58,256 nucleotides of DNA, taken from positions 1-58,256 of the forward strand of contig NMRA01001041.1 in assembly GCA_002633005.1 (NCBI GenBank), in the 5' to 3' direction. The stretch is from Phoronis australis (lineage: Eukaryota; Phoronida; Phoronidae). Under the pieces are notes generated by a model. The model saw nothing but the letters and a program-made list of their open reading frames with translations. It did not search any database and was not told where the DNA came from. This document shows, in pieces, positions 23,270 to 35,200 of the stretch; the first letter of the stretch is position 1, and each line of letters opens with the position of its first letter. The position numbers and the translations under genes were made by a program.

Positions 23270-23575
23270 CGAGTTTTTAATATTTTAGTGTGAAAAATGA
23301 CAAACAAGCTTTGCTGTTATGGCAAATGAAATTCAGATTCGCACTACAATACGTTCCATCGCGTTCTGTACTAAAACGGGCAGTAGGCGAAATCCGCTCA
23401 CTGATTAAGTTTTCACCTCATCAAAAATACATTCCACTCATAAAATTATCCTCCAAAAAGGCATTTACTTTTTTAGTGATCCTTTCTGCTTCTAAACATA
23501 TCTTCGATGAAGCATAGCTACTTGAATTCCGGAGACTTTGGCGAAGAATTCCAACTCCACTTTTTGGTTGTTAAC
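23270..23575. repeat. Dispersed repeat, copy 1, with possible THAP trace
   Basis: Homologous to 52509-52835: both contain CTCACTGA, ATCAAAAATACATT, GATGAAGCATA/AATGAAGCATA and CTTTTTGGTTGT in the same order. In another frame the start reads NKLCCYGK then NSDSHY, reminiscent of THAP fingers of transposon origin, but stops interrupt it. The frame at 23290-23517 is not considered a gene. It lies just outside the right TTAA of element A. Confidence 0.4.
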
Positions 23576-25091
23576 TTTGACCGCACGCGATAATCACAAA
23601 GTATTTCAACTGAGTCAGGTGAGTATGAGGCAAAGGCTAGCGCGAGACTGAGTGAAGCGCGTGACCTGGCGCGTGACCTGGCGCATCACACTTGCACAAT
23701 AGGCATGGGAAAACATCAAGTGAAATTTGTAAAATTTGTGTCCCTTGGACTTTTTGTTCGTCAGCAGGTGTGATTTGACATAACTTCCTCAAAATGGCGC
23801 CCTGTGAGAGAAACTCGATTGAAACGGGAGGTTTTCATGGATATGTTAAAGTTATTAGTAGACTAAATTGTAGTCAGAGTCAGGGTGTGTGCTAATTATA
23901 ACTCGATGTGCACATATGCATGTTTCAATTGGTTTCATTTGCTGTATTTTGAAATGAGTAACTTATGGGGATATACTATCGCCCCTGTATGCCTGCGGCA
24001 TTCAGGCGGGCCTAGACCGGGTCGAGTTCCAATTTCATTCCGGTCACAGCTTCGCACAACATAACAAGTTCACATTTTCTTTGTCCATTCACAGTTATTC
24101 CACGATCCCATTTACCATCCCTGAAATCGTGTTGACGTTTTAAGCGTAAGATTTCATGTGTGTAGCAAAGACTCTGAGCAAAACAAGAACAATATGGTGG
24201 GTTTTGCCCTCCTTCCGGTGGCGTCACATTGACTAACTGGAAACTCGCAAGTGAGCTATTGCCACTTTTATGCTTTTAGATGTTCAGTGGTTCAAGCAAA
24301 GTTGCAAAATGTGCGTAAATGAGAGAAATTACATTTTGACATTGACCTGTCTTGCTCACCAGTATTTTAAATCAGGTCAATCTTATGCTGCTTTTATGAC
24401 CTGACCTTGTGCTTGTGCTTGCTTTTGTTGTGAGAGGGAATGTTACCTTTATGAAATCCTTTTTGGTCAATTTAGCACATCAAACTTCAGTAGAACTGGT
24501 ATTTTGAACCCTTTCAGCTGATAAAATGTTCAACTAATAACCAAATATAGTGATGCTGTAAGTTCTGAAAACGTCAACCAGCCTGAGTGAACTATGATCT
24601 ATCGCTTTCCATTTTTGATAACTTGCTCAATAATGAAGGCACGTTCAGATTTTCAGTTTCAACCCTAATTACTTAACTATTTCTTCTTTACCCCATTCAC
24701 ATACTGTCTAAAATGATGGTGTTTTCGCTGCCACTTCTGCCAGTATGGAATACGCCAGTAATGTGAACAGTTTCTGATGTCACTTTTGCTGGTGGTTTCT
24801 GTTACACCAAAGCTGCCAATGTCTCTAAGATAGCTCTTTTGTACTATAACACTTGCTTCAAAGGATACATGTGCGAAGTGGAAAGAGGCCTTCGTTAACC
24901 ATGTTGGTGATTAATTTATTGCAGTTGGTTCACTTTATAAGCTATTTTGATTATGTGTCTGAAGCAGAAGTGTTTCCTCAAGGGAATATGGCCCATTAGA
25001 CTGTTATTTTTAGATAAGCATAGTTTACATTGTTACAGCTAGAGGTCTCTGTAGACTGTCTGCCTAGTTAGTGTTCAACATCTTTTTAGAG
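23576..25091. other. Gene-free stretch
   Basis: No exon recognised on either strand. GTGACCTGGCGC is repeated in tandem near 23660. An upstream non-coding exon of the adaptor gene could lie here but nothing proves it. Confidence 0.35.
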
Positions 25092-27512
25092 GTAATGGGG
25101 CTATTCGGAAAATCTACAATAACTAGAGTGCGTGCGTGTACTAGTGGTGATAGATTAACAGCCTCGATTTCGCGAGCCCTTTAAATACATGGTGAAATGG
25201 CTTGCAGCCGTGCCAACTGAATCTGAGATTGTGTAAAAAGGGTGCTTCTATGAGAGGAAGTAAACATGACCTCATACTAAGGTAAGGTTTGTGATTATTT
25301 TAACGATTATTCCATGATTATTCTACCGACGCCTGTTAACTGAGGCACTCGCCGATGTTGACTTCGCGGCAGTCAGTCGCCAGCCAGAGTCTGGTTAATC
25401 TTTGTATGTTGTGATATGTGATACGATACTTGACGTAGCAATCGGGATCTTTTCGTACATCAAAGCATTATTATTGTTTGGAATGATTTCTAAAAGTTTA
25501 TCAGTGACAGTTACATCAATCAATGCTGCATGTTTATGCTGTCAACTCGATACAGGTTAATGAGTTAAGATTACAATCCAATCCCAATGGCAAAGGGTAC
25601 GTGAGTGATAAATATCCATTGTATTAGACTATTTGTTTACTCCCTATCATATGTCTTCTGGAAATCTATTACACGTTGAAATGGAAATCTATCACGTCAG
25701 TTTTCACGTAACCTTTGGTTTTTAGGTTTGAAGGCTTGTACCGTGCAGAGGAGATATGCATCGCTTCTGCACCGTCCCTGAATGGACAAAAATTGGTTTT
25801 TAGCATTTGACTGCAGCTAACCAACAAGATCTTCCCATCCAGTGCAGATCTGTTGTCAAAGCCTACTTTCAATATTGGAGACAACGAACAAAGCCTTTGA
25901 AAAGGAACAGCTATTTTTAAAGTCATTTTGTTAAATTACTTATTCAGGTCCCGAGGGGGGATTGGCATGGGGGGTTGTAATATTTGGTACAACTGAATGT
26001 GTGGAAATAACAGGTAATACATGTTTGGGGAAAAGAGCATGGTGAGGTAATTCTTAACCTTCACGAAGTCCCTTCAAGTTGATTTCATGAAACTGTTTTG
26101 CTACTTGTATCAATTGTAAAACCACGAAAATATATTACATTTTCCGAATTCACAGTGACTGAATAGTCTTAACTCATGCCTTGAAATGTTGCAAGTCGTT
26201 ATAAATTCAAATGACTGCCATTTTTGTGAAAATTGCATTTTTGATGGTGCCTTACGATTTGTAATTACTCTTAAACAACAGAAAGATTATCCATCATTTT
26301 TAAATGACCCAAGTCTTCATATCTTCTATTAGAAGAAAAACGGTTCCCTCAACCTTAGGCTAGAAGTATGCTTGACAGACCCATGAACCTGTAATCTGAG
26401 TTTAAAATTGCTGAAAGTATCAAAATTAAAAAGGCTTGAAAATGGGTAACAAAGGTTTGAAGTTGTCTCAAAAAACTTGTATATTTTACAGACAAGTGAT
26501 GCGTTTAAAGAATTGTTATGGCTAGGGATAAAAAATAAAGACACAGTTTTATGCAATACTCATTATATACACCCTTGGTTTCTGAAAATAGTAATTATTT
26601 ACTTTTATGTGAAACTGTAGACCAATCACCATATATTTTTGAAAAACAGGGATAACATTTTTGATCCAATCTGGAGTACTTAATTATTCATATTTCAATA
26701 TTTGTTCCAGGTTCAGTGACATTTTAAGGCCACTTCAAGCTGTATCATAGACAAGCTTTGTTACTCCGTTCTCTTCCCACAGCACTTCCACACACCAGCA
26801 GTGCTGCATGGCACAATGTGCAAGTCAGTGGCCTTGGAGAAATGTGAATCACAGTACTAAGTTACCATAAGACGATGTGCCAGTGGACTGTCTGTGTATC
26901 CAGACGAACTATATCTGACTGCTACACAAATAAGCCTTGTTGGTGAGGATGCCCTTTCATAGGCAATGAGTCATGTGTGGACAATAGCTTATTTCCTTTC
27001 TGGAAGAAACATGAGGGACTGAAGCTAAAGAAGACCTAGTCACACTCTGGTCTAGTTCAGAGTCTGATTTTGGGCTCAAAACGATTCAAGTGATATGCTG
27101 CTGTGTTTACCTTCAAGGGTCTAATTGTGGATGTTATTGAGGCTGAATGAGGTTACATGAAAGAAAGCCACGTGTTGAAACTGGACCTTTTTTACAAGCG
27201 CTTCTATAGGCCATTGAAACTAGAACCCAGTGAAATGAAAGCCAAAAGCTGAGTGACATTAAATTTTCCTTTCAGAAGAAAGGCTTTATACTATTGGTAA
27301 AAACTTTTCAATTTGGTACAGATTATGGGGAAATGACATTCAGTGACTGCATCGATTGTCTTATTGTATGTTTTCAATTGTAGCTAGCTGGATAAGAATC
27401 TGCTATGCACAAGATTCGAGAATAAACAATTATCAGTGTATTTAAAAACAAATGGCAAACTGAAAAAGCACAGAAAGAAACAACATTGCGAGGGAGTCCA
27501 TAATCAGGCATA

Positions 27513-27633
27513 TCAGGTGCTGAATTTCTGAATTACGTTCAATTCTCTCAGGTTATTGCTGAAGGATTGCTTTTCACTTTGTCCAACGGTGAAATAGATG
27601 GTCAGGCGGTTGGTTTCAGTTGTTTTTTCTTGC
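27513..27633 (-). CDS. Exon-like segment, C-terminal part of the same minus-strand gene
   Basis: On the minus strand a pyrimidine-rich acceptor (TTCTATTCTGTTACAG) is followed by an open frame containing TTETNRLTIYFTVGQSEKQS and LRELNVIQKF, ending TGA at 27515-27513. With the CAG acceptor the phase does not match the upstream segment. With an AAG acceptor five bases later (exon from 27628) it joins in frame (split codon G|AA). An unseen middle exon is the alternative. Function unknown. Confidence 0.35.
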
Positions 27634-28278
27634 CTGTAACAGAATAGAAATATTAGCAAATTGTAAAAGAAAAGACAAGACAAAACTACTTTTGTAAGGC
27701 AGAACATACTTGACATTTCATCTTCATGTTTATGTGTAGAAACTAATAACCTTTGTACCCAAGTCTTATTTAATATCTGAATTAAAATATGTGAAACAGG
27801 CTAAAAGTGATTTAACAATGTGTATTTTTCATGACACTTAAAATGTGCTTCTGATCTCAACAAGTAAAATTCATTCTAGGTGTCAATTTTTTTCCAATGC
27901 AATGTTACGACATTTACTGAATTAAGGCTTATTCATGTTAATTCGATAACTGAGCTGGTGGTCCTGGGGGTGGGGTCCACGATAAAATAAGGAAACTCAC
28001 TCATCTAGAGAATTTTATTGGAAACAGCATAGTTTTGAAGAGAAACTGCTGTGAAAAAGTCACTCTTGACTTCTGTGCATCACGTACCATACACCTCTTA
28101 TTTTGGGAGCACTCCCACCCAGGACAATATGAATATGTGCTGCTAGCCTACCCGGCATCGGGTGAGTTTCCAAAAAGAAACACTTAGTTCCACTCAATAA
28201 AACTGTTATTCAGTGGGGTAACTGGTGGGGATAACATCACCGAACGATGTTGATAGAAACTGATTGCTAAAAACTTAC

Positions 28279-28514
28279 CAAGTAATGTTGTGTAGTCTCC
28301 GAATGGAACTGCATAGTCATAGACATAGAGCACACACGGGGCTTCAGCATCCACACACTTTTTGTCAGTTAGTTGACCCTGTTGACCACAATTGTCCACG
28401 AATATAGTAACCTTAGGTCTTTTGGGAATTTGTGGCCACCTGTCGAAGACTTGCACCAGGGAAATTAGCAGTAATAAGGCTTAGCGCGACGACGTATTTT
28501 GATAAAAATTCCAT
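28279..28514 (-). CDS. Exon-like segment of a possibly secreted protein (upstream part)
   Basis: On the minus strand ATG (28514-28512) begins MEFLSKYVVALS. In the next frame the sequence continues LLLLISLVQVFDRWPQIPKR, then VTIFVDNCGQQG and three cysteines, down to a strong donor ACTTG|GTAAGT (28279/28278). The hydrophobic run resembles a signal peptide. ATG and main frame are separated by one base, so either there is a one-base frameshift (old allele, pseudogene or assembly error) or the true start is on an upstream exon. No family is recognised. The start lies about 100 bp inside the right arm of the 25092-28617 inverted repeat. Confidence 0.4.
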
Positions 28515-28617
28515 CTTTTACCAGTTGTTTACATGCAGACAGCCACGCATGCGCAATTCAATCACCACTAGTACAGCAGCGACACCGCGAGGAGAATTCT
28601 CCGAATAGCCCCATTGC

Positions 28618-29053
28618 CACTTGTGCCTGTTAGAATTTACAAACAGATTTGCTGTCAGTTTCCTAATGTGATGTTTTAAGGTAGTACTTTATAAATGCAT
28701 ATATATTACGGATTACGTCATTTGCTGAAGGGAGATTTAACTAACTTGAAATGACATCAATTTATCTATGACTAAGATCTCAAAGAGAGCTCAGTGGCAC
28801 TGAATAAGATGTTACGCAATAATGGTGGATAGTCTATGGATACCTCTGTTGGTAATGTTGTAAACTACACATCCCTAATGTGTGAGCGCTTGAAAGTCAC
28901 CACAGTCTCCATCACTTGGTGTCTCGTCTTTATTAACTTTGTGATTGGCTGAAGTTCTCACAAGGAAAAGCTATTAAAGTACATCATCCACTGAAAAATC
29001 AGTAGCGCACTTGATTGACTGTTCCTAAAGCTATGCTTATCTGTTTCTTTCAG
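28618..29053. other. Presumed upstream intron of the adaptor gene
   Basis: No coding signal. It ends in the acceptor TCTGTTTCTTTCAG directly before the exon at 29054, which implies a non-coding exon further upstream that I could not place. Confidence 0.4.
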
Positions 29054-29250
29054 CACACTGAACATTATATAACATCATGGAGGACAACGATGAAGAGGAT
29101 ATCCGGTTGGCTTCTAGTGTTTCCTTCAAGTTTGTCCCATTCAATGTCATCCATGACCTTGCCATGCTGTTAGACCCCCACATGGTGGCTAGTTGCAAGG
29201 ATTGGAGGGGAGTTGCTGATAAACTGGGATACAACGCTCAGGAAATTTGG
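29054..29250 (+). CDS. Adaptor exon with start codon (first half of Death domain)
   Basis: Acceptor TTTCTTTCAG at 29053, 23 bases of 5' UTR, ATG at 29077, 58 codons ending in EIW, donor TTTGG|GTATGT (29250/29251), phase 0. The protein opens acidic (MEDNDEED) and the Death-domain helices start near VPFNVIHDLAMLL. The reading frame runs past the donor into the intron, but only the part to 29250 matches a Death domain. Confidence 0.85.
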
Positions 29251-32200
29251 GTATGTTGGTATATGCGTCCTTCTTCGTGTTTTGTTGTGTGTTCTGTCAT
29301 TTGACTAGTCATTACTATACAAATATGTACCGATCCTGAGGGCGATATCTGGTAATATGGACGGAGAGAGAGCAATATTGCCCGAGGACAATAACTGAGG
29401 GAAATATTACAATATTGATCTCTATTATGCACCAATGTTGCTTTCTATTACATGACAGCATTGCTCTCTATTACTGGACAGTATTGCACTGTACTGCATA
29501 CTATTACATGACCACTGATGGTTCTTTCCTAGATTTTTTGCTTCCTATTAGATTTGCTTGGGCTTATCTACTTTGATACACTGACATCTTCTGATCACTT
29601 CGTGGTCAGAGTTTAATGATTTCTACTATGTGTCTGATTGGTCAGGTGATGAACAGCTACAGCTGAAGTTTGGCCAGCATGAATGGAAAGTGATATTCCG
29701 CCCTAAAGTTGTTCAATATTACACTGTATCAGAACTACATTTCAGCCAATCAGAGGACAGAAATATCTGTGATCATGTGATATTGTGAGTTATCCACTGA
29801 TTCTTGTCTTGAAATTGTTGATTGGTTGTCCTGGAGAATCAAAAATTATGTTCGAACAATGAGCTATGTTAGAACAAGTTGCAAGAGATTCCCTCCGGAC
29901 TCCAACTGGATGCTGGGATTTCAGTCGGATCAGTCTTGTAAAGTAATTAGCTCAGCTGTAGGTTAGCTGTTCATCGTTCTCTTCAAGACAGTCACAAATA
30001 GAATGAAAAAAAGCAAACTAGTTAGCACAAGTACATGACTTGTTAAAGGAGAATGCCACCCAATTTAATTAGTCTTTTTTACCGTCTTAATCGGTCTATA
30101 TCCACATCGCCTCGCGTACGGTCGACCTTACCTTGCCAAGAGGTGTCGCGTTAACCTGTGAGGAAGGTGTGAGAAACGACGCTAGTGACATCAGTGGTTC
30201 ATATGCAGACTGAATGCCGCTATGTTGCGGTGCATCATTTTCGCTTATCCGAACTAAGCAGCTGCGAGGAAAGCGGGTATATCGTTTTTTACTTCCTCGA
30301 GAGCCCGAAATGCTTAGGAAGTGGCTCGCGGTAGTGAAGAACGAAATGTACGCTGTAAATAGCAAAGTACAAGGCCGTGAAACATCTCCGTGTCTGTGGC
30401 CTGCAGACGTCAACAGTGCCTGGCGAATGCCGGCTTACCAAATAACTCCATACGTTTTGTTGTCTGAGCTTGTTCACTGCGCCTCTCTAGTATTTCTTCA
30501 TCACTGTATTCCTGTTTCGAATTGATAGCCTGTAAGACTTAACGATCCACCTGCGAAGTCGGGACTGATGAGCTGTAGCTCGTCCTAAGTCTGGATTACG
30601 AGTTGCCATGTTGGCGTTTATTACTGAGCATTCTGTTTCAAAATGAATTATTCTCACCCTAACCAATACTTATATGAAACTTAAACAAAGTCTCTCTCAT
30701 TAGATGCAATTTGTAATGCCTTTGGAGTGTTCGTGAGTGCAAATGATTTGAGAAGCCAGCAATGAATAAATCACTGCGTTACCGGCTTTAGGTGCAATAA
30801 AACTAATTGACGGGACACCAAGGCCCTGTGAGCTCATGCTAATTTAGTGTTTGCTGGCAGAAGCTGTTGTGAAACAACTCGATTTCCATCGCACGGCCAG
30901 GTGTTAGGGTAATCTTTATTTACATTTACATTACTCAAATAATGATTGTCAATGTACAACTTCTGTCCTGACGGTGTTGTGGCCAAAGCGGCACCTGAAT
31001 TCGCGGCCCCGACGAGTAAGTAGATTTGCAGTTTCGTGGCTAATTCACCAACATAATCATGTGCAGATTACTTTGGCTCACTAGTATAGTATTTTATTGA
31101 CTGGAAGTTTAGTTTCCACAGAAGTTTGGCTGGTTTATGTTCATGATGTCTGATCAGTTTCCGAACCACAGGCCGGGATAACGAGTCAATCTGGCCGGCC
31201 GCGACGGGCCTGATCGGGCTCCAAGCCACTGGCCAAGATAACAAGCGCTTTGTGTTTAGAACTCAAAAAATCACAAATCTAAACAACACAGATCTAGGTT
31301 CTCCTGTCTGTATCTCACGGAAAATACTTCGAAATTATCTCCGAACTGACCCCAAACCCCTGCTACGGACCTTATTGGCCTGCCGAACTTTGTAAGCTCT
31401 GGTGTGTCCAAATACCAATAAATCCGTAAGAGCGAAATAAAACAACATGTTTTTATAAGAACTCGGTATATTTTTAAGGTTTTACATTGAAGTTTGATGA
31501 TTTATTGGTTTTAAACGATGACTGCAAGCGATAAGTTGACACCAGTAACCCTTGTTGTAAACTGCTGAACAGACAGCGTGTGAAACTGATGACGTCATTG
31601 GATAATTTCAACACCTTCGTCTGGTGTCAGGTAGCGCAACCGTACGTGTTCTTACGGAGTAGAACTACTCGATCTAAATTGATACAAATTAGATTGTTTT
31701 TTGGGTGGCATGCTCCTTTAACAATAATTGCAGTAAATCTTTGGTGTTTTTTTTTGTTCAAATCTGCATCTCCTATTACAACATACAGCATTGTTTCAAA
31801 TCTGCATATCCTATTACAACATACAGCATTGTTTCAAATCTGCATCTCCTATTACAACATGCAGTATTGTTTCAAATCTGGATCTCCTATTACAACATAC
31901 AGCATTGTTTCAAATCTGCATATCTATTACAACATACAGCATTGTTTCAAATCTGTATCTCCTATTACAACATACAGCATTGTTTCAAATTTGCATCTCC
32001 TATTACAACATACAGCATTGTTTCCATCTGTCTGCTCTGTATGTGTAATGTTGTCTTTGAGTTCAATCACCAAGTATTTCAACAGTGTTAATGACCCAAA
32101 CTCTACAGAGTCTTCAGCTTCACAAAGTGCAAAACCTAGCATGGAGGTGTATGACATATAGCGTAAAAGTAACTTTGTGCCCCATCAGTTGTTGGAAACA

Positions 32201-35200
32201 TTTCAATGGTTGGTCTTTAAAGATGGGGCGATATGTATTTACTGTAAGATTAAATATATTTTGTTTGAAGTACAGAAAGTAATATTTGTTTCATGAAATT
32301 TTTGGACCCGCTCATTTTGCATTCTTACACAAGTCGAATTGACGTAGAGTTGTCCAATCACAAAAGTTAATGTCAAGTCCTGTGATTATCAAATCACTTG
32401 TGAAATCTGGGTAACACTCCTATTTTGGACAAATTTGCATAGAGTTGAAGTTTCTTAATGTTATTTGCGGCTCGTGTCCAGCCTCATCTAATGATGCGTG
32501 GCCCCAGACCACAGATGGCCACCAGAACATGCTTTTTTCTCATGAACAGTTTCCTTATTTGAGTAACGGGGTTCTCATTGGGTGAAGATGTAAACATTGT
32601 TAAACTTGCAAGTTGTGTTTTTTCGTTCCTTGTTTTGCCTTCTGCTAGTTCTCAGAACTGCTACGCCTAACTTTCACTCACTGAGCATGACATAATAATT
32701 TTTACTTAAAATGAATAAAAAATTGTAACAATTATGCAACCATTTTGTCTTGTAAAGCAGACTAGGGTCAGGATTATCAAACGCGATACAAGATTTTAAA
32801 TGTGTATTAAAACCTTTTAAACAAGGCACAGAGCTACTCAAACTTGCCTACATGCTCCTCAAAGATAGCTCATGAATTCCATACGGCTCAGAACTGTTCA
32901 AACATGGTGCAACACGATGGTACAGCACCATGTTTCAATACATGTAGGGAGAATACAGAATTTTATGAGTTCATATGAAAGTCATGCCATTCTAACCCTG
33001 CCAGGTCAGTTGCTATAATTGTTGATTGTGTCACTCAGCCTGAAATTTGTGATGGCGGCCACAATTCAGTATTGTACAAGATACTATTCCGTGAGACCTC
33101 GCTAGACGTCTTCATAGAGCATTCTGGCAAACCAGCTTATTTATTTACTTAGTGAGCATTGTACGCGGCCAGGTTTGCTCTGTTAAATTTCCAATCTGTG
33201 TTCCTAACCATTGTAAACTTTGAAAGTAAAATCTTAAAAGATTTCATTTTTTGTGCGGCACAGCAGGTCTCAGAACCTATATTACCACAATACCCACGAA
33301 CATGGCCAACTTGTGTTGTACCACTTCACTTTTCCCTGCCCAGGTGCCCAGTCGAGCATGTTGGTTGTTAGGTTATGGTGTATCTCATCATACCTTTCAG
33401 GTGTTGGAGTCTCGCACGACCCCAGATGGCAGTAACACTAAGAAGCTGTTAAAAGACTACGTGTCGAAACCCGACAACAGTGTTGGTGAGATGTTGAAAG
33501 CTCTGAGTGCTCTTGAGCGAATCGATGCCTATGAGGTGCTGAAGAAGGCTCTACCTGGTGAGAATTGCCTGAACAATAATCTCGGCAGTAGAACTTGTAA
33601 ACCGACATGTGGATGCCATTGTATAACTGCGCAGAATTAATGCAAAAAATGATGTACATATTTATGTCTGCGAATGATTTACATATTTGTGTCTGTGCCG
33701 ACATAATGCATTTCTTTCATAAAACATGTTTGCTTAGTTTCTTCATATGTTGCAGGTTCATGTGGCGTAGATTCACTTTAAGGCTGCGTTGGACATTCCT
33801 TGAATACATGCGTGTCTAAACTCGTTGTTTTTGTGAGTTTTAATACACCCACAAATAAAGTTGTCACATATATTCAGTATTCTGTCCATCCATCAACTGA
33901 CGTCATCCATCGTTACCTTTGTTGTTAGTTGTTTATCTTCTTCAAAAACTGCTTGGCAGTTGATTTTCTGATGGATCCGTCTTCCTGTTAACAATTTTAG
34001 TTTTGCTCGAGTGTTTTACATGTAAGCAAAAAACAGATTCGGTCGTTGGGTATTAATGCAGTCATGCGTCTGGCAAGGCATAATTCACATTCTTGAACAA
34101 AATGCTGTGCACTTGTGTATGAACATATGATACAAATCCATTCTCGCCCTTGTGTTAGAGCTCTATAGTTACACGATCACGGTAGGCTTATACCCATTCA
34201 AATACAGTAGCCAGCAGCTCTAAAACTATCTTCCTCTTTCAGAAATCCATCAAAAGAAAAAAGATTATGAGCTTTCTCAGAGACAAGTGGGAGAGCCCCA
34301 GCAGAATTCTTGTGACTTCCAGAGTATGGAGCTATGCCCGCCCCAACGAATGATCTTTGAAACAGGTCACGTCTATGAGCTCAAATCTGATTGCTCTGTG
34401 AAGCGGATGAAGTGTGACTCGGGAACATCCCTATTTACTCACCATAACATTGCTCAGCGCACTTTCTCTGGTTGCACAATGAGTGTACGAAATGGTGGTG
34501 TTAACTGCCTCCCGCTGCAGATGGACAGTATTCCAGATCATGGGGACATGAATCGCTCTCTTCAGCAAGTATCAATGGATTTAGACCAGGAAGAGTGTTC
34601 TACTAAAAGTGCTTATGACTGGTCATCTTACCAGCAGGAGGGTGTATTGTTGAATAATGGACTAATGCTTAGACAAAATAGCCAAGAAGCTCGGTTGGGA
34701 AGGCAAAACCTGGCTGTGGCGTCTTTGTCGAATGTGAATTCTTTGAACGATGCCGGTTGCAAGCCTCCATCAGAGGTCACAGGTTTTGATTGGAATGGCC
34801 ATCACCCTGTGCGGTCTGTTACACCAAATTCTCTTCCGACAGATTCATGCCTGTCTGCACCATCTCCCAACCAAATGCGTTCAACATCGTCTGCAGCACA
34901 ACTTCTGCAAGGTTCAAACCTGAATTCAATTATGACAACATCAAAGAGCCAGCCAGCGATTCCTCAAACGAAACAGCACAGCGACACATATCCGATGTCG
35001 AAGGGGAAGCAGCGATCAGAAATCCCCAAGGCGTTGCGGGGGGTACAGGAGGAACGAGCACTTGTTGCTCAGTATCGAGCAATATCAGAGCCAAGAAATC
35101 TATCACCGGCCCCGTTCAATACAGGTCAGTAGCATTAGAGAACATTTCCTCTCGATTTCTTTTTTTACAGTCTTGTTGGAAGTTTAGTAATTCTCCACTT

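Larger units (their letters stand above)
25092..28617. mobile_element. Inverted-repeat-bounded 3.5-kb segment (possible DNA transposon with cargo)
   Basis: The left end GGTAATGGGGCTATTCGGA (25092-25110) is inverted at 28599-28617 with one mismatch. After a diverged 24-28 bp, GTACTAGTGGTGAT is shared exactly. That makes arms of about 60 bp. No target duplication is clear. Inside lie spliced, exon-like pieces of a minus-strand protein that does not look like a transposase. Either this is a transposon carrying a captured gene, or two divergent first exons/promoters share an inverted duplication: the left copy is followed by a donor-like CTAAG|GTAAGG near 25284. Confidence 0.4.

Noticed and set aside
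31580-32161. A 193-codon plus-strand frame with repeated SYYNIQHCF-like segments
   Set aside because: Product of the 38-bp minisatellite; all three frames are open and it lies inside adaptor intron 1.
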